Shown piece after piece: positions 32,882-45,274 of a stretch of 64,000 nucleotides of DNA. The notes under the pieces were generated by a model, which did not search any database, had not been told where the DNA came from, and saw only the letters and a list, made by a program, of their open reading frames with translations. Position numbers and translations under genes: made by a program. Each line of letters opens with the position of its first letter. Position 1 is the stretch's first letter. This stretch comes from Clavaria fumosa (Eukaryota; Basidiomycota; Agaricomycetes; Agaricales; Clavariaceae): assembly GCA_951802425.1 (NCBI GenBank), contig OX637799.1, positions 1,302,001 to 1,366,000 on the forward strand, in the 5' to 3' direction.

Positions 32882-33787
32882 TGTAAGGATAATATGCAGT
32901 TTAAACATAGAAACATGACAGATACCGATCATCCAGATATTTTGGGATCCAAAGCAATCGCATCCGATACGATCCGATAACAATCCGACACCATCTGATA
33001 ATGACCGATACTTATCCGACATCGGACTCTCCGGTCTCTGACTCCTTGTGAAGATCACAGCCCGCAGGTCACACATACCGCCTACACCCCTCTATTTCAT
33101 CACTCCAGCATGGTCAGCGCTCGACATACTCACTATTCCACCCCCATTCCTCTATTTCATATACATGCTGTAAATTTCATATTGTGATCCCTTTCAACCA
33201 TCCAATCATTGGAACGTTTCAAACCCTTTGCAGTGCCTTGTCCATTGTTTCTAGTACCCCTTTGCTGTACCAGTCTCACTCTCCTTGATTTTACGAGTGG
33301 TCCAGATGTACACCGATCATCGGACACTTCATTCCTCCGAACCACATAACTCTTTTATGATACATGACCTCTATATGACCTTGCACACGATACCGCATTA
33401 CCTTCTGTAGCTTCCGGAAACTTCCGTAGAACCGGATTTGCTGTACTTACGAAAATGTACTTAAGTATGTACCAGGTTCTATGGTAATCCAGCTTTTTGA
33501 ACGCCCACATCGTGCTGTGATTTTTAGCAAGCTCACCCTTCGTCGTACCTATTGATCCGCTGGCCTTCGTCGTCACCGGCCCCTCAAACCTTCGATCCAA
33601 ACATCGGACTCTATCGGATCTGATACCGGATACTCCGGACAACGTATATTTTCACTCTCTGAACCTTTTGCACTCAACCTCTACATCCTCCAAGGTTCTG
33701 TCTAGTGTACCCGTTGTGTAATAAGACCCCCTGAAGAACCTGGCCGCGAACATCTATTTGCAGCCAACACCTGTACAGCCTACTACA
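32882..33787 (+). repeat. D1 5' LTR
   Basis: TGTAAGGATAAT..CAGCCTACTACA. AT-rich compared with the internal part, with many short CCGATA/GATACC motifs near its 5' end. No coding content. Confidence 0.88.
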
Positions 33788-33791
33788 ATTT

Positions 33792-33808
33792 TGGAGCCCA
33801 CCGCGAGG
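33792..33808 (+). promoter_or_regulatory. D1 primer-binding site, tRNA type
   Basis: TGGAGCCCACCGCGAGG starts 4 nt after the LTR. It begins with TGG (complement of the CCA end of a tRNA); the rest would match an acceptor stem GGUGGGC-U-CCA preceded by a T-stem strand. The same site occurs in D2 at 38922. I cannot name the tRNA. Confidence 0.6.
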
Positions 33809-34174
33809 GTCGTAACAACGTCTTCACTACAGCCTTCAAGGATTCCCAGAGGCTCCTCCGCTTTCCAGCCTCGACGCTCCGAACATCTGAGAAGTTGAAA
33901 CCCGGATCGAATCACAGAACCACCGCACTCCGAACCTCCCGGAGAAGTAATTGAAACTTCCCACTTTCTTCCGTCGGACATTCCCAGTATCTCATCCATT
34001 GTCTACTCCCACACGAGCTTCACAACCCTGGCTATCTCATTACCACTGATCTTCAAAGAACCGCACTCGCCACTCACACCACTACCCCTCGAACCGAACA
34101 CCTTACAATTCCCAACGGACGGACCACTGAACCCTCTCGACGTCGCACAAGAACTTCCCCACGCACCATTACTA

Positions 34175-36172
34175 ATGGCTAATCAACCAAGATATCCGCT
34201 CCGTGGCGCTCATGGGGCCCCTGCCTTTGATGGAGTACCGACACACCTCAACTGGTACTTCGAGGACATCGACATTGTACTCACCGGCATTAATCCAGAC
34301 ATTCCGGAAGCCGATTTAATTCGGTACGCAAAGCACTACCTCGACACAGACACATGTCTCCTCTGGGAAACCCTCACACCAGCCCCGGATCCGGAATGGA
34401 CTTGGGAAACCTTCAAAGCAGCTGTCCGACGTCTCTACCCAGGTTCCGATGGCGGCTGTTTGTTTTCTATTGCCGATTTGGACCGTTTCATATCGGACTC
34501 GGCCCATAAAGGAGTTTACATGCGTGCAGAACATGGAGAATACTATCGGGACTTTCTCCGGATCACTTCGCACTTGATCACTTCCCAACGTATGTCTACA
34601 AATGACAGAAACCGACTTTACATCCTCAGATTTGGGGATCACACAAGATGCCGGATCGAAAGCCGGCTTGCTATCATACTACCAAATCACCATCTGGAGG
34701 ATCCATACCCCATGAACGAGGTACATGCTGCAGCCGAGTTCCTACTCTCCTCGACGTCCCCGCACTCTGCGACAACCGATCAATTCTCCGGACCTGTCCG
34801 TTTCACATCCCCAGCCCCCGGGAGAGAAACGAAACCAGTGATCAAGAAGGAAGAATTTGATATGTCCACAGCCTTGGCAACATTCGCCTCCACAATGGCT
34901 CACCTCGAATCAATTTTATCAGCCCAGTCTCTCGAACAGGCAAAATGTTCTGCTCCTCGGACGACGAATTCCCCTGCAGGCCGGACGTGTAATTTCTGTT
35001 TGGAACCAGGTCATTTTGTTAGTGCCTGTCCGAAGGCCCTCGAATACATCAAGTCCGGTAAATGTATACAGAACACCAAAGGCAGAATTCGCCTTCCCTC
35101 CGGACGATACTTGCCAGGCACTATTGTGGGAAATAACCTATCAGAGCGCTTTGACAAGTACTACGCCACCTACCAATCCCAGAATACGCAACCGGCGACA
35201 ACCGCGGTATTTGAAGCACAGCCGATCGGACCATCCGCTCACCTCCAGGACATGGAAGACGAATCAGAAGAAGAAGATAACGAGAGGACCGCGTTGGAAA
35301 ACATGGTCCGCACCTTTGCAAACGATGTGGCGAAGAAAGTAGATAAGGGCAAAAGGAAAGCGCCCACACCCAGGAATAACGATCCACAGCCATCTAGGTT
35401 ACCTCCTCCACCCGCTGTTGTCATCACCTCGCCTCCGGTCACGCGCCCATCGAAGCCGGAAAGAATCGAACGATCAGACATCCAGTATCATTACCAAGCT
35501 CTGATAGAAAATACGGTAACCGTTCAACAAGTTTTCGATCGCGCACTCAACATTCCGGTCCGTGTAACACCCCGTGAATTACTCGCCATTTCCGGAGACA
35601 TCCGCAAAAAGATGAAGGATATGGTTACCACCTGCTGAGTTCCGGTCACCGCGTCCATCGTACAGGATATGCTCTACACAAACGTTACAACCCCGGACAC
35701 CTCCAATCTTGTCGTAGCTGTCGATGCCGCTCCGCTCTGCATCGTAGAAGGCATATTGGATAGCCGGATCGCTGCGGAGTGCTTGCTCGACCAAGGCAGC
35801 TCGATCGTGGCAATGCGAAGAGACGTTTGGGAGAAGCTCGGTAATCCGCTGCTCTCCGAGTGCATAATTCATATGGAGTCCTCACACGGTACCATCGCCC
35901 CGACGCTCGGACTGATAAAGAACTTTCCCTTGCAGATCGGTCCATGCACATTTCATGTCCAAATGCAGGTCACCGATACCCTACCGTGCGAGGTCCTCGT
36001 CGGACGCCCGTTCTTTATGCTTACTGGCTCCCAAACTATCGACCATCCTCATGGTGCCCAAGACCTGATCCTGAACGATCCGAACACTGGAGAAAGGATC
36101 ATCGTACCGACAAAGGAGCACATCCCGATCCGGAAAAACCTCAAACTTCAGAAAATGCATCCGGATTTTTAA
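34175..36172 (+). pseudogene. D1 gag-protease, one nonsense codon
   Basis: Closely related to the intact gag of D2 (MANQPRYPLRGAHGAPAFDGVPTHLN). CCHC knuckle CNFCLEPGHFVSAC. TGA at 35636-35638 interrupts the frame (D2 has Arg there); the frame then continues through the protease motif LLDQGSSIVAM to 36172. Confidence 0.83.
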
Positions 36173-37999
36173 TAGCTGGAGCCCCGGATCACCGCAACAT
36201 TCCGGAGCCATCTCCAATCAAAGCAGACATGGAAGCTATACACAAACACGAGTCTCCAGCTATTCTATCTACTTCCGTTCACAATCTCTTATCTCCTTCT
36301 CTTGAAAATTTAGTTCCTGTCGATCCCCTTCCTTTTGCCGATATTTTGGGCACTTCATGTGAAGCCTTGGTCAGCACCGGATACACACCGGTGTACCACG
36401 ATACCACACACATAATGTACCCCAATAACTCACAAACAAATACACCGTCTCTGGACATCGTTATGCCAGTTTACCTTGGAAAGAAATACAAGAAAGTCGC
36501 AAACCATGTCAACCCGATCAAAGCAACTCTACCCGAAGAATTTCGGATTGTCCGATGACAACACCCCGATCCCCTCTCCGATATCCCCACTCTTCCGACA
36601 CACCCCCCCGATTTCACCCCCGGTCCCGATATACTCAAGACCGGAAAGAAGCGCATAACGCAAATCCCACTGGATTTTTATGGCCAGAGGAAGAAAAACT
36701 TGTTCATTATCTTATTAAAGCCCAGGAAGATGCCTTCGCTTGGACGGAGACCGAAAAAGGACGATTCGATGCAAAATACTTCGATCCCATTATCATCCCG
36801 ACAGTCGAACATGTCCCTTGGATCTTCAAAAATATACCGATTCCTCCCGGCATCTACGACGAAGTTCTGAAGGTTATCCGGGACAAGATAGTGGCTGGAG
36901 TCTATGAAGAGTCCAACTCTTCCTATCGGTCCCAGTGGTTTTGCGTGTTAAAGGACGGAAAATCTCTCCAACTTGTACATAATCTCCAGCCATTGAACAA
37001 AGTCACTATCGGCGATTCTGCGGTTCCCCCAATAATGGAGGTTTTTGCAGAATCTTTCGCCGGACGCGGATGCTATGGATCTCTTGATCTATTCGTCTCC
37101 TTCGATCAACGATCTCTTGACGAACAGAGTCGAGACCTTACCATGTTCCAAACCCCTCTCGGAGCCAAATGGCTCACTTGCGTCCCCATGGGATACACCA
37201 ATGCGACGCAGATTATGCATGGAGACGTCACGCATATACTACAAGACGAAATTCCACATGTAACCATCCCATTCGTAGACAATGTAGCGATTAAGGGCCC
37301 GGAAACTCGATACAAGCTTCCGGATGGCACTTACGAGACAATCCCGGAGAATCCACAAATACGGCGGTTCATTTGGGAGCATTTGAATAATGTCAACCGG
37401 GTGCTCCAACAAGTCAAAATAGTCAGAGGAACCTTTAATGGCAAGAAAACAACAATTTGCACCCCCAAAACAATCATTACCGGACACACGTGCACATATG
37501 AAGGGCGAGTTCCGGACGCTTCCAATGTTCAGCGCATTCGAGACTGGCCTCCGTGCGAGACACTTACAGATGTACGATCATTTTTAGGCGTCTGCGGACT
37601 GCTCCGGATATTCATCAAAAACTACACCGTACTTGCCCGACCACTTGTCAGCCTAACTCGTAAGGACGTTCCATTCAGGTTCGAAGAAGAAGAGCAAAAT
37701 TCGATGGACCGACTTAAACACGCAATAGTCAACTCAACCACCATTCGACCGATCGATTACCGCTCTGGACGGCCCGTAATTATGGCCGTCGACTCGTCCA
37801 ACATCGCTGTCGGCTTCGCGCTATTTCAAATTGGACAAGATGGAATCCGATACCCATCCAGATTCGGCTCGATTACCTGGAACGAACGCAAGGCCCAATA
37901 CTCTCAAGCAAAAATCGAATTATACAGACTCTTCCGCGCACTTCAGTCGTACCGGATTTACCTTATCGGCCTTCCGAAATTCACCATTGAAATGGACGC
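36173..37999 (+). pseudogene. D1 pol (RT and partial RNase H), inactive
   Basis: Pieces open from about 36200 and from 36555 to 37999. The RT active site reads FVDN instead of FVDD (37277-37288), the loss of a catalytic aspartate by a G-to-A change. One Lys codon of VLKKDGK is missing. The RNase H domain is cut at IEMDA by D2. Confidence 0.82.
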
Positions 38000-38917
38000 T
38001 GTAAGGACCATATGCGATCTAAACACGGAAACATGACAGATACCGACTATCCGGATGTTTTGCGATCCAAAGAAATTACGTGCGATACGAACCGATAACG
38101 ATCCGACACCGTCCGATAACGACCGATAGTATCCGATACATGTCCGATGTCGGACACTTCGGTCTTCAATCCCCCGTGACGATCACAGCCCACCGCTCTC
38201 ACACACCGCCCACGCCTCTCTATTTCACCTCTCCAGCACGGTCAGCGCTCGACATACACACTATTCCATTCCCATTCCTTTATTTCATATACCATGCTGT
38301 AAATTTCATATTATGATCCCTTTCAACCATTCAATCGTTTAAACGTTTCAAACCCTTTGCAGTACCTTGTCCATTGTTCTTAGTACCCCTTTGCTGTACC
38401 AGCCCCACTTTCCTTCAGTTTATGAGCGGTCTGGACATTTGCTAGTTATCGGACATTTCATTCCTCCGAGCTACTCATTTCCCTTGTGATATAACTCCTT
38501 CATGTAACCCTTCACGCGACATGGCGCTGTTCCATGTGTTTTCCGGACATTTCCGTACATTCCAATTTGCTGTACTTACAGAACTGTACTTAAGTACACT
38601 CCGGACCTCTCTGAAATACAGCTTTCTGAACCCCTTCTCTCTGTTAGAAACCTCACCTAAGCTCACCCGTCGTCGCAACCTTCGATCCGTTGGCCTCCGT
38701 CGTTGCCGGCCCTTCGTCTTATCGCACCATCCTTATCGGATTTTATCGGACACATAGCAGAATATCCCGGACACCGTATATTTCTATTTCTCACACATTT
38801 TGAATTCATACTCCACATCCTCAAGGGTGTTTGGTGAATCTCTAACGCCTTACAGGAACCCCTGAAGGACTTGACTGTAATCAAGCAGTTGCAGCAAGAA
38901 CCGTAATACCCACTACA
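38000..38917 (+). repeat. D2 5' LTR
   Basis: TGTAAGGACCATATGC..CCCACTACA, 918 bp. Homologous to the D1 LTR but clearly diverged from it, so D1 and D2 are separate insertions. Confidence 0.9.
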
Positions 38918-38921
38918 ATTC

Positions 38922-38939
38922 TGGAGCCCACCGCGAGGG
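38922..38939 (+). promoter_or_regulatory. D2 primer-binding site, tRNA type
   Basis: TGGAGCCCACCGCGAGGG begins 4 nt after the LTR, identical to the D1 site over 17 nt. Confidence 0.62.
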
Positions 38940-39306
38940 GTTCAACAAGACGTCTTCACTACCACCCTCAAGGATTCCCAGAGGCTCATCCGCTCCTCAG
39001 CCTCGACGCTCCGAACGCCTGAGAAGTCGAAACCCGAATCTGATCACAGAACCACCGCCCTCCGAACCCCCCGGAGAAGTAATTGAAACTTCCCACCTTC
39101 TTCCATCGGACATTCCCAGTATCTCATCCATTGTCTACTCCCACACGAGTTTCACCACTCCGGATCCCTCACTACCACAGACCTTCGAACAACCACACTC
39201 ACCGCTTACACCACTTCCCCTTGAACCAGACATCCTTCATTTCCCGCCCGAAACACCTCAGAATTCACCAGACAAAGTTCACTCACCGCCCCACGCACCA
39301 ATACAA

Positions 39307-41304
39307 ATGGCCAACCAACCGAGATATCCGCTCCGTGGCGCCCACGGGGCCCCTGCCTTTGACGGAGTACCGACACACCTCAACCGGTACTTCGAGGACA
39401 TCGACATCGTGCTCACCGGCGTCAACCCGGACGTTCCAGAACCCGATTTAATTCGGTACGCCAAGCACTATCTCGACACCGATACGTGTCTCCTCTGGGA
39501 GACTCTTTCACCTGACCCGGACCCGGTATGGACGTGGGATACCTTCAAAGCGGCCGTCCGACGACTTTATCCAGGATCTGATGGAGGTCGCTTATTTTCC
39601 GTCGCCGACCTGGACCGTTTCATATCGGACTCGGCCCAAAAGGGAGTTTACACGCGCGCAGAACACGGAGAATACTATCGGGACTTTCTCCGGATCACCT
39701 CGCACTTGATCACATCACAGCGTATGTCCACAAATGACAGGAACCGACTTTACATCCTCGGATTTGGGGATCATACAAGGCGTCGGATCGAAAGCCGACT
39801 CGCTATCATACTACCAAACCACCATCCGGAGGATCCTTACCCCATGAATGAAGTACATGGTGCAGCTGAATTTCTTCTCTCCTCGACGTCCCCCCACTCT
39901 GCGACAACCGATCAACTTTCCGGACCCGTCCGTCTCGCATCTTCAGCCCCCGGGAGAGAAACGAAACCGGTAGTCAAGAAGGAAGAATTTGATATGTCCG
40001 CAGCCTGGGCAACATTCGCTTCCACAATGGCTCGCCTGGAATCGATTTTGACAGCCCAATCTCTCGAACCGGCAAGACACTCCGCTCCCCGGACAACGAA
40101 CTCTCCCGCAGGCCGGACGTGTAATTTCTGTTCGGAAATAGGTCATTTTGTTAGTGCCTGTCCGAAGGCCCTCGAATACATTAAGTCCGGCAAATGTATA
40201 CGGAACACAGAAGGCAGGATTTGTCTCCCCTCCGGACGATATTTGCCAGGCACTATCTCAGGGAACAACCTATCCGAGCGCTTCGACAAGTACTACGCTA
40301 CATACCAATCCCAGAACACGCAACCGGCGACAACCGCGGTATTTGAAGCACAGCCGATCGGACAATCCGCTCACCCCCCGGACATGGAAGACGATTCGGA
40401 CGAGGAAGATGACGAGAATACCGTGTTGGAAAACATGGTCCGCACCTTTGCAAACGATGTCGCGAAGAAAGTAGACAAGGGCAAAAGGAAAGCACCCACA
40501 CCCAGGAATACCGATCCTCAGCCATCTAGGTTACCGCCCCCACCCGCCGTTGTTATTACGCCACCTCAGGTCACTCGTCCATCAAAGCCGGAGAAAATCG
40601 AACGACCCGACGTCCAGTACCATTACCAAGCTCCGATCGAAAATCCGGTAACCGTTCAACAAGTATTCGATCGCGCACTCGACATGCCAGTCCGCGTCAC
40701 ACCTCGCGAACTACTCGCCATTTCCGGAGACATCCGCAAAAAGATGAAGGATGTGGTTACCGCTCGTCGCGTTCCGGTCACCGCGTCCGTCGTACAGGAT
40801 ACGCTCTATACAAACATTACGGTCCCGGACACCTCCGATCTTGTTGTCGCCGTCGACGCTGCTCCGCTCCGCATCGTAGAAGGGATATTGGACAACCGGA
40901 TCGCCGCGGAGTGCCTGCTCGACCAAGGCAGCTCAATCGTGGCAATGCGAAGAGACGTTTGGGAGAAACTCGGCAACCCACTACACTCCGAGAACGTTAT
41001 TCACATGGAATCCTCTCATGGCACCATCGCTCCGACCCTCGGACTCATCAAGAATTTCCCCCTACAGATCGGTCCGTGCACATTCCATGTTCAAATGCAA
41101 GTAGCAGACACGTTGCCCTGCGAGGTTCTTGTCGGACGACCGTTTTTCATGTTAACCGGTTCCCAAACGATTGACCATCCCCACGGGGCCCAGGACCTTA
41201 TTCTCAACGATCCAAACACCGGAGAAAGAATCATAGTGCCAACGAAGGAGCGAATCCTGATCCGCAAATCCTTGAAGAACAAGAAACCGCATCCGGATTT
41301 TTGA
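39307..41304 (+). CDS. D2 gag-protease polyprotein
   Basis: 665 residues, ATG 39307, intact. N-terminal capsid-like region (residues about 15-200, with LLWETLSPDPDPVWTWDTFKAAV), Ser/Pro linker, CCHC zinc knuckle CNFCSEIGHFVSAC (about residue 275), a basic/acidic linker (DDSDEEDDE; KKVDKGKRKAPTP), then a retropepsin-like domain with LLDQGSSIVAM (Asp about 539). Gln replaces the usual Ser/Thr after the catalytic Asp. It ends in TGA at 41302, overlapping pol in the -1 frame. Here protease is fused to gag, unlike families A and B. Confidence 0.9.
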   Translation: MANQPRYPLRGAHGAPAFDGVPTHLNRYFEDIDIVLTGVNPDVPEPDLIRYAKHYLDTDTCLLWETLSPDPDPVWTWDTFKAAVRRLYPGSDGGRLFSVADLDRFISDSAQKGVYTRAEHGEYYRDFLRITSHLITSQRMSTNDRNRLYILGFGDHTRRRIESRLAIILPNHHPEDPYPMNEVHGAAEFLLSSTSPHSATTDQLSGPVRLASSAPGRETKPVVKKEEFDMSAAWATFASTMARLESILTAQSLEPARHSAPRTTNSPAGRTCNFCSEIGHFVSACPKALEYIKSGKCIRNTEGRICLPSGRYLPGTISGNNLSERFDKYYATYQSQNTQPATTAVFEAQPIGQSAHPPDMEDDSDEEDDENTVLENMVRTFANDVAKKVDKGKRKAPTPRNTDPQPSRLPPPPAVVITPPQVTRPSKPEKIERPDVQYHYQAPIENPVTVQQVFDRALDMPVRVTPRELLAISGDIRKKMKDVVTARRVPVTASVVQDTLYTNITVPDTSDLVVAVDAAPLRIVEGILDNRIAAECLLDQGSSIVAMRRDVWEKLGNPLHSENVIHMESSHGTIAPTLGLIKNFPLQIGPCTFHVQMQVADTLPCEVLVGRPFFMLTGSQTIDHPHGAQDLILNDPNTGERIIVPTKERILIRKSLKNKKPHPDF

Positions 41305-44300
41305 GAGCTGGAGCCTCGAATGTCCGCAAACCAACGGACTTACCTCCGATCAATGCGGACATGGAAGCTATACCCAGATACGAGACTCCAGCCATTTTTC
41401 CTACTTCCGTTCACGTTCCCTTATCGTTTTCCCTTATAAACCCAGTCTCTCTCGACCCCTTCCCCTGTATCAGTATCTCGGACGTTTCTCTCGATTCCGC
41501 TGATTCCCCAGTCGCTATCGGACGTGAACCGTCGCGTCCAAATGTTGCAACCCCCTTGTACAACAAAACCCCCGAAATAAATTCCCTGTCTACGGACGCC
41601 GTTCTTCCAGTTTACTTGGGAAAGAAATATAAGAAAGTCGCGAATCGCGTCAATCCGATCAAAGCGACAGTACCCAAAGAATTCCGGATTGTCCAACGCC
41701 GACACCCGGACCCCCTAGCCGATATGCCAACTCTTCCGACCCATCCCCCCGATTTCACCCCCGGTCTTCGATACACTCAAAACCGGAAAGACACGCACAA
41801 CGCCAACCCCACCGGATTCTTATGGCCGGAGGAAGAAAAACTCGTTCACCATCTTATTAAAGCCCAGGAAGACGCCTTCGCTTGGAAAGAGACCGAAAAA
41901 GGACGATTCGACGCAAAATACTTCGATCCGATTATTATCCCGACAGTCGAACATATCCCTTGGATCTTCAAAAATATACCGATTCCCCCCGGTATTTACG
42001 ACGAAGTTCTCAAAGTAATCCGGGAAAAGATCGCAGCCGGCGTTTATGAAGAATCCAACTCTTCTTATCGGTCCCAGTGGTTTTGCGTGTTAAAGAAAGA
42101 CGGAAAGTCTCTCCGACTCGTGCACAACCTCCAGCCGCTTAACAAAATCACTATCGGCGATTCCGCGGTCCCCCCGATAATGGAGGTTTTTGCAGAATCA
42201 TTCGCCGGACGCGGATGTTACGGATCACTCGACCTTTTCGTCTCCTTCGATCAGCGGTCTCTGGACGAACGAAGCCGAGACCTCACCACGTTTCAAACCC
42301 CTCTCGGAGCAAAACGGCTCACCTGCGTCCCCATGGGATACACCAACGCGACGCAGATTATGCATGGAGACGTCACGCATGTTCTACAAGATGAAATTCC
42401 GCACGTAACCATCCCATTCGTAGACGATGTAGCGATCAAGGGCCCGGAAACCCGATACGAGCTTCCGGACGGCACCTACGAGACGATCCCTGAGAATCCG
42501 CAAATACGACGATTTGTTTGGGAGCATTTAAATAACGTCAACCGGGTGCTCCAACGAATCAAGAAAGTCGGAGGAACCTTTAACGGCAAGAAAACGACAA
42601 TTTGCGTTCCCGAAGCAGTCGTTACCGGACATACGTGCACATACGAAGGACGAGTTCCGGATGCCTCCAACGTTCAGCGTATCCGGGACTGGCCTCCTTG
42701 CAAAACCCTGACCGATGTCCGATCATTTTTAGGGGTTTGCGGACTACTCCGGATATTCATTAAAAACTACGCCGTACTTGCCCGACCTCTTGTCAGTCTA
42801 ACTCGCAAGGACGTGCCATTCAGATTCGAAAAAGAAGAACAAAACTCGATGGACCGACTCAAACACGCGATTCTGAACTCATCCGCCATCCGACCAATCG
42901 ACTACCGCTCCGGACAACCCGTAATTCTCGCCGTCGACTCATCAAATATCGCCGTTGGTTTCGCACTCTTCCAAATTGGAGAAGATGGAATACGATATCC
43001 CTCCCGCTTTGGCTCCATTACCTGGAACGAACGCGAGGCCCGATACTCACAAGCAAAAATCGAATTATACGGACTCTTCCGCGCACTTCGGTCGTACCGG
43101 ATTTACCTTATAGGCCTTCCGAAATTTACTGTCGAAATGGACGCGAAGTTCATTAAGGGTATGCTAAACAATCCGGACATTCAACCCAACGCTGCCATGA
43201 ATCGATGGATTGCCGGTATACTACTCTTCGATTTCGATCTTGTTCATATTCCCGCAGATAAGCACACCGGAGCCAACGGACTATCACGCCGACGTGCCGC
43301 AGATGGTGAAGAAGATACCGAGTCTGAAGATCACGAAGAATGGATCGATCGGAGCTACGTATTCGCCATGGAACACATGAATCGAGCACCGGACGCTTCC
43401 TACACATCCGAGACACGACTCGCCGGCATCACCCATACTCGCTTCAAAGTTTACACAGGATCGACGCTACTCAATTCGACGGTACCACCCGAGGAATCAC
43501 CGACCCCGAACGAATCTTCCGCCGTCCTTATACCCCGATCCGATGCAGCAAACAAAAGAGAAGAACAGATTCGCAAAATTGAATCTTTCCTTCGAAACCC
43601 GATCCGTCCCTCCGGCATTGACGCAAACCAGTTCCGACGACTGGTCCGCTCCGCATCCGAGTTCTTCATCCTAGATGACAAATTATGGCGTCGCCGACCT
43701 AACGGATACCACCAAGTAGTACCTCCGGACCACAAACGTCTCGCAATTATCACAGAGGCACACGATTCACTCGGCCACAAAGGCGTTTACGTTATCCGGA
43801 CACGTATTCTAAATCGGTTCTGGTGGCCGGTGCTGGATCAAGACGTAAAATGGTTTGTCAAAACTTGTCACCAATGCCAAACTCGGCAAATCCGGAAGAT
43901 CTTCATTCCACCGACGGTCGCTACACCGGCCGGTCTTTTCCGTCGAGCGCACATTGATACTATGTTCCTACCAAGAGCCCGCGGTTTACGACTTCTCGTC
44001 CACGCCCGATGCTCGTTATCCGCATATCCGGAAGCAAGACCGCTACGAAACGAGACCGCCCGACTTCTCGGAACCTTCATATTCGAAGATATACTATGCC
44101 GATGGGGAGCAGTAGAAGAGATTATCACGGATAACGGAGCCCCATTTATCAAAGCCCTCGATTTCCTTAAGAAACGGTACGGAATCCATCACATCCGTAT
44201 ATCCGGATACAACTCCCGCGCTAACGGCGTCATCGAACGTGCCCATCGATCGGTCCGTGAGTCGTTAATCAAAGCAGCAGATGGAGACGAATCGAAATGG

Positions 44301-45038
44301 CCGGACGTTTTACCCTCAGTCATTTGGGCAGAACGAACCACGATCCAACGGTCCACCGGCCACTCCCCATTTTACATCGCACATGGCGTCGAACCGCTTT
44401 TCCCCTTCGACATATCCGAAGCAACATATTTAATTCCGACCGCCGACGCCCCGATGACCACTCCGGAACTGATAGCCCTTCGTGCCCGCCAACTGCAAAA
44501 ACGAGAAGAAGATCTAGCAACAATCGCCGATAAAGTGCTCGCTTCCCGCAAACAATCCGTCAAGCAGTTCATCGACGCACACCGGAAGTCTATTATCGAC
44601 TACGACTTCCAACCCGGATCGTTGGTATTGATCCGCAATTCGGCCGTTGAAATGGAATTAAATCGAAAAACAAAACCGCGATTCTTCGGACCGATGATCG
44701 TCGTTCGCCGAACACAATATGGCGCCTATATTCTCTCGGAACTCGACGGCGCCGTTTCCAAAATCCACTACGCAGCTTTCCGCATCATTCCCTACTATCC
44801 GAGGTCGCAAACATCGATTCCGGTCACTTCTATCATCGACCAAACGACGGAGATAAACGAGGACATCTCTCCCTATCAAATACACGAGGCGTCACCCAAC
44901 TCTATCGACAGAGAAGATGAGCAAAACCAAGCGGCTGACCTATCCGATGAATCCGATAATGAAACCACCGACGACGACACTGCAGAAACTCGTCCGCAAC
45001 GCTCCGGAGCAACCCGGAACCTTCGGCCTCGCCATTAA
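41301..45038 (+). CDS. D2 pol: RT-RNase H-integrase, intact
   Basis: 1245 residues, expressed by -1 frameshift or reinitiation at the gag stop (no ATG at the start). RT with WFCVLKKDGKSLRLVHNLQPLN and FVDDVAIKG (about residue 375), RNase H (AVDSSNIAVGFALFQ), integrase HHCC finger (HDSLGHKG..CHQCQ, about 820-860), DDE core (AHIDTMFL, IITDNGAPF, GVIERAHRSVRESL), a C-terminal GPxI-like region (FFGPMIVVRRTQYGAY) and an acidic tail. There is no chromodomain, so this is a different gypsy lineage from A, B and C. Confidence 0.92.
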   Translation: MRAGASNVRKPTDLPPINADMEAIPRYETPAIFPTSVHVPLSFSLINPVSLDPFPCISISDVSLDSADSPVAIGREPSRPNVATPLYNKTPEINSLSTDAVLPVYLGKKYKKVANRVNPIKATVPKEFRIVQRRHPDPLADMPTLPTHPPDFTPGLRYTQNRKDTHNANPTGFLWPEEEKLVHHLIKAQEDAFAWKETEKGRFDAKYFDPIIIPTVEHIPWIFKNIPIPPGIYDEVLKVIREKIAAGVYEESNSSYRSQWFCVLKKDGKSLRLVHNLQPLNKITIGDSAVPPIMEVFAESFAGRGCYGSLDLFVSFDQRSLDERSRDLTTFQTPLGAKRLTCVPMGYTNATQIMHGDVTHVLQDEIPHVTIPFVDDVAIKGPETRYELPDGTYETIPENPQIRRFVWEHLNNVNRVLQRIKKVGGTFNGKKTTICVPEAVVTGHTCTYEGRVPDASNVQRIRDWPPCKTLTDVRSFLGVCGLLRIFIKNYAVLARPLVSLTRKDVPFRFEKEEQNSMDRLKHAILNSSAIRPIDYRSGQPVILAVDSSNIAVGFALFQIGEDGIRYPSRFGSITWNEREARYSQAKIELYGLFRALRSYRIYLIGLPKFTVEMDAKFIKGMLNNPDIQPNAAMNRWIAGILLFDFDLVHIPADKHTGANGLSRRRAADGEEDTESEDHEEWIDRSYVFAMEHMNRAPDASYTSETRLAGITHTRFKVYTGSTLLNSTVPPEESPTPNESSAVLIPRSDAANKREEQIRKIESFLRNPIRPSGIDANQFRRLVRSASEFFILDDKLWRRRPNGYHQVVPPDHKRLAIITEAHDSLGHKGVYVIRTRILNRFWWPVLDQDVKWFVKTCHQCQTRQIRKIFIPPTVATPAGLFRRAHIDTMFLPRARGLRLLVHARCSLSAYPEARPLRNETARLLGTFIFEDILCRWGAVEEIITDNGAPFIKALDFLKKRYGIHHIRISGYNSRANGVIERAHRSVRESLIKAADGDESKWPDVLPSVIWAERTTIQRSTGHSPFYIAHGVEPLFPFDISEATYLIPTADAPMTTPELIALRARQLQKREEDLATIADKVLASRKQSVKQFIDAHRKSIIDYDFQPGSLVLIRNSAVEMELNRKTKPRFFGPMIVVRRTQYGAYILSELDGAVSKIHYAAFRIIPYYPRSQTSIPVTSIIDQTTEINEDISPYQIHEASPNSIDREDEQNQAADLSDESDNETTDDDTAETRPQRSGATRNLRPRH

Positions 45039-45095
45039 GTATTTTTTCTCCATCATATCCTTCATTTTTCTATACTTCACATTGATTCACACCTT

Positions 45096-45096
<1 letters not shown>

Positions 45097-45131
<35 letters not shown>
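45097..45131 (+). repeat. Poly(A) tract inside D2
   Basis: 35 consecutive A residues, 58 bp after the pol stop codon and about 140 bp before the 3' end of the antisense gene. It could be a relic of a polyadenylated RNA joined by template switching, or a simple slippage tract. Confidence 0.85.
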
Positions 45132-45133
<2 letters not shown>

Positions 45134-45274
45134 CGAAATTTCGGACAAGTCCAAACTTTATACCCGACGTTCTTTCAACCATTTTCTCACATTCTCACAT
45201 TCCTCACTTATCCCACACGACATACCATACCAAATAGAAAAAGAAAAACATATATAAAAACAAAAACAAAATAT

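Larger units (their letters stand above)
32882..37999 (+). mobile_element. D1: left part of a family D gypsy element
   Basis: 5' LTR 32882-33787, PBS 33792-33808, gag 34175-36172, pol to the RNase H domain (37999), where D2 starts. D1 resumes at 47901 with the region just before its 3' LTR (48120-49005). The integrase part is absent on both sides of D2, so D1 also suffered an internal deletion. Outer LTRs 906 and 886 bp; the difference is a 20-bp indel near 32986. Confidence 0.85.
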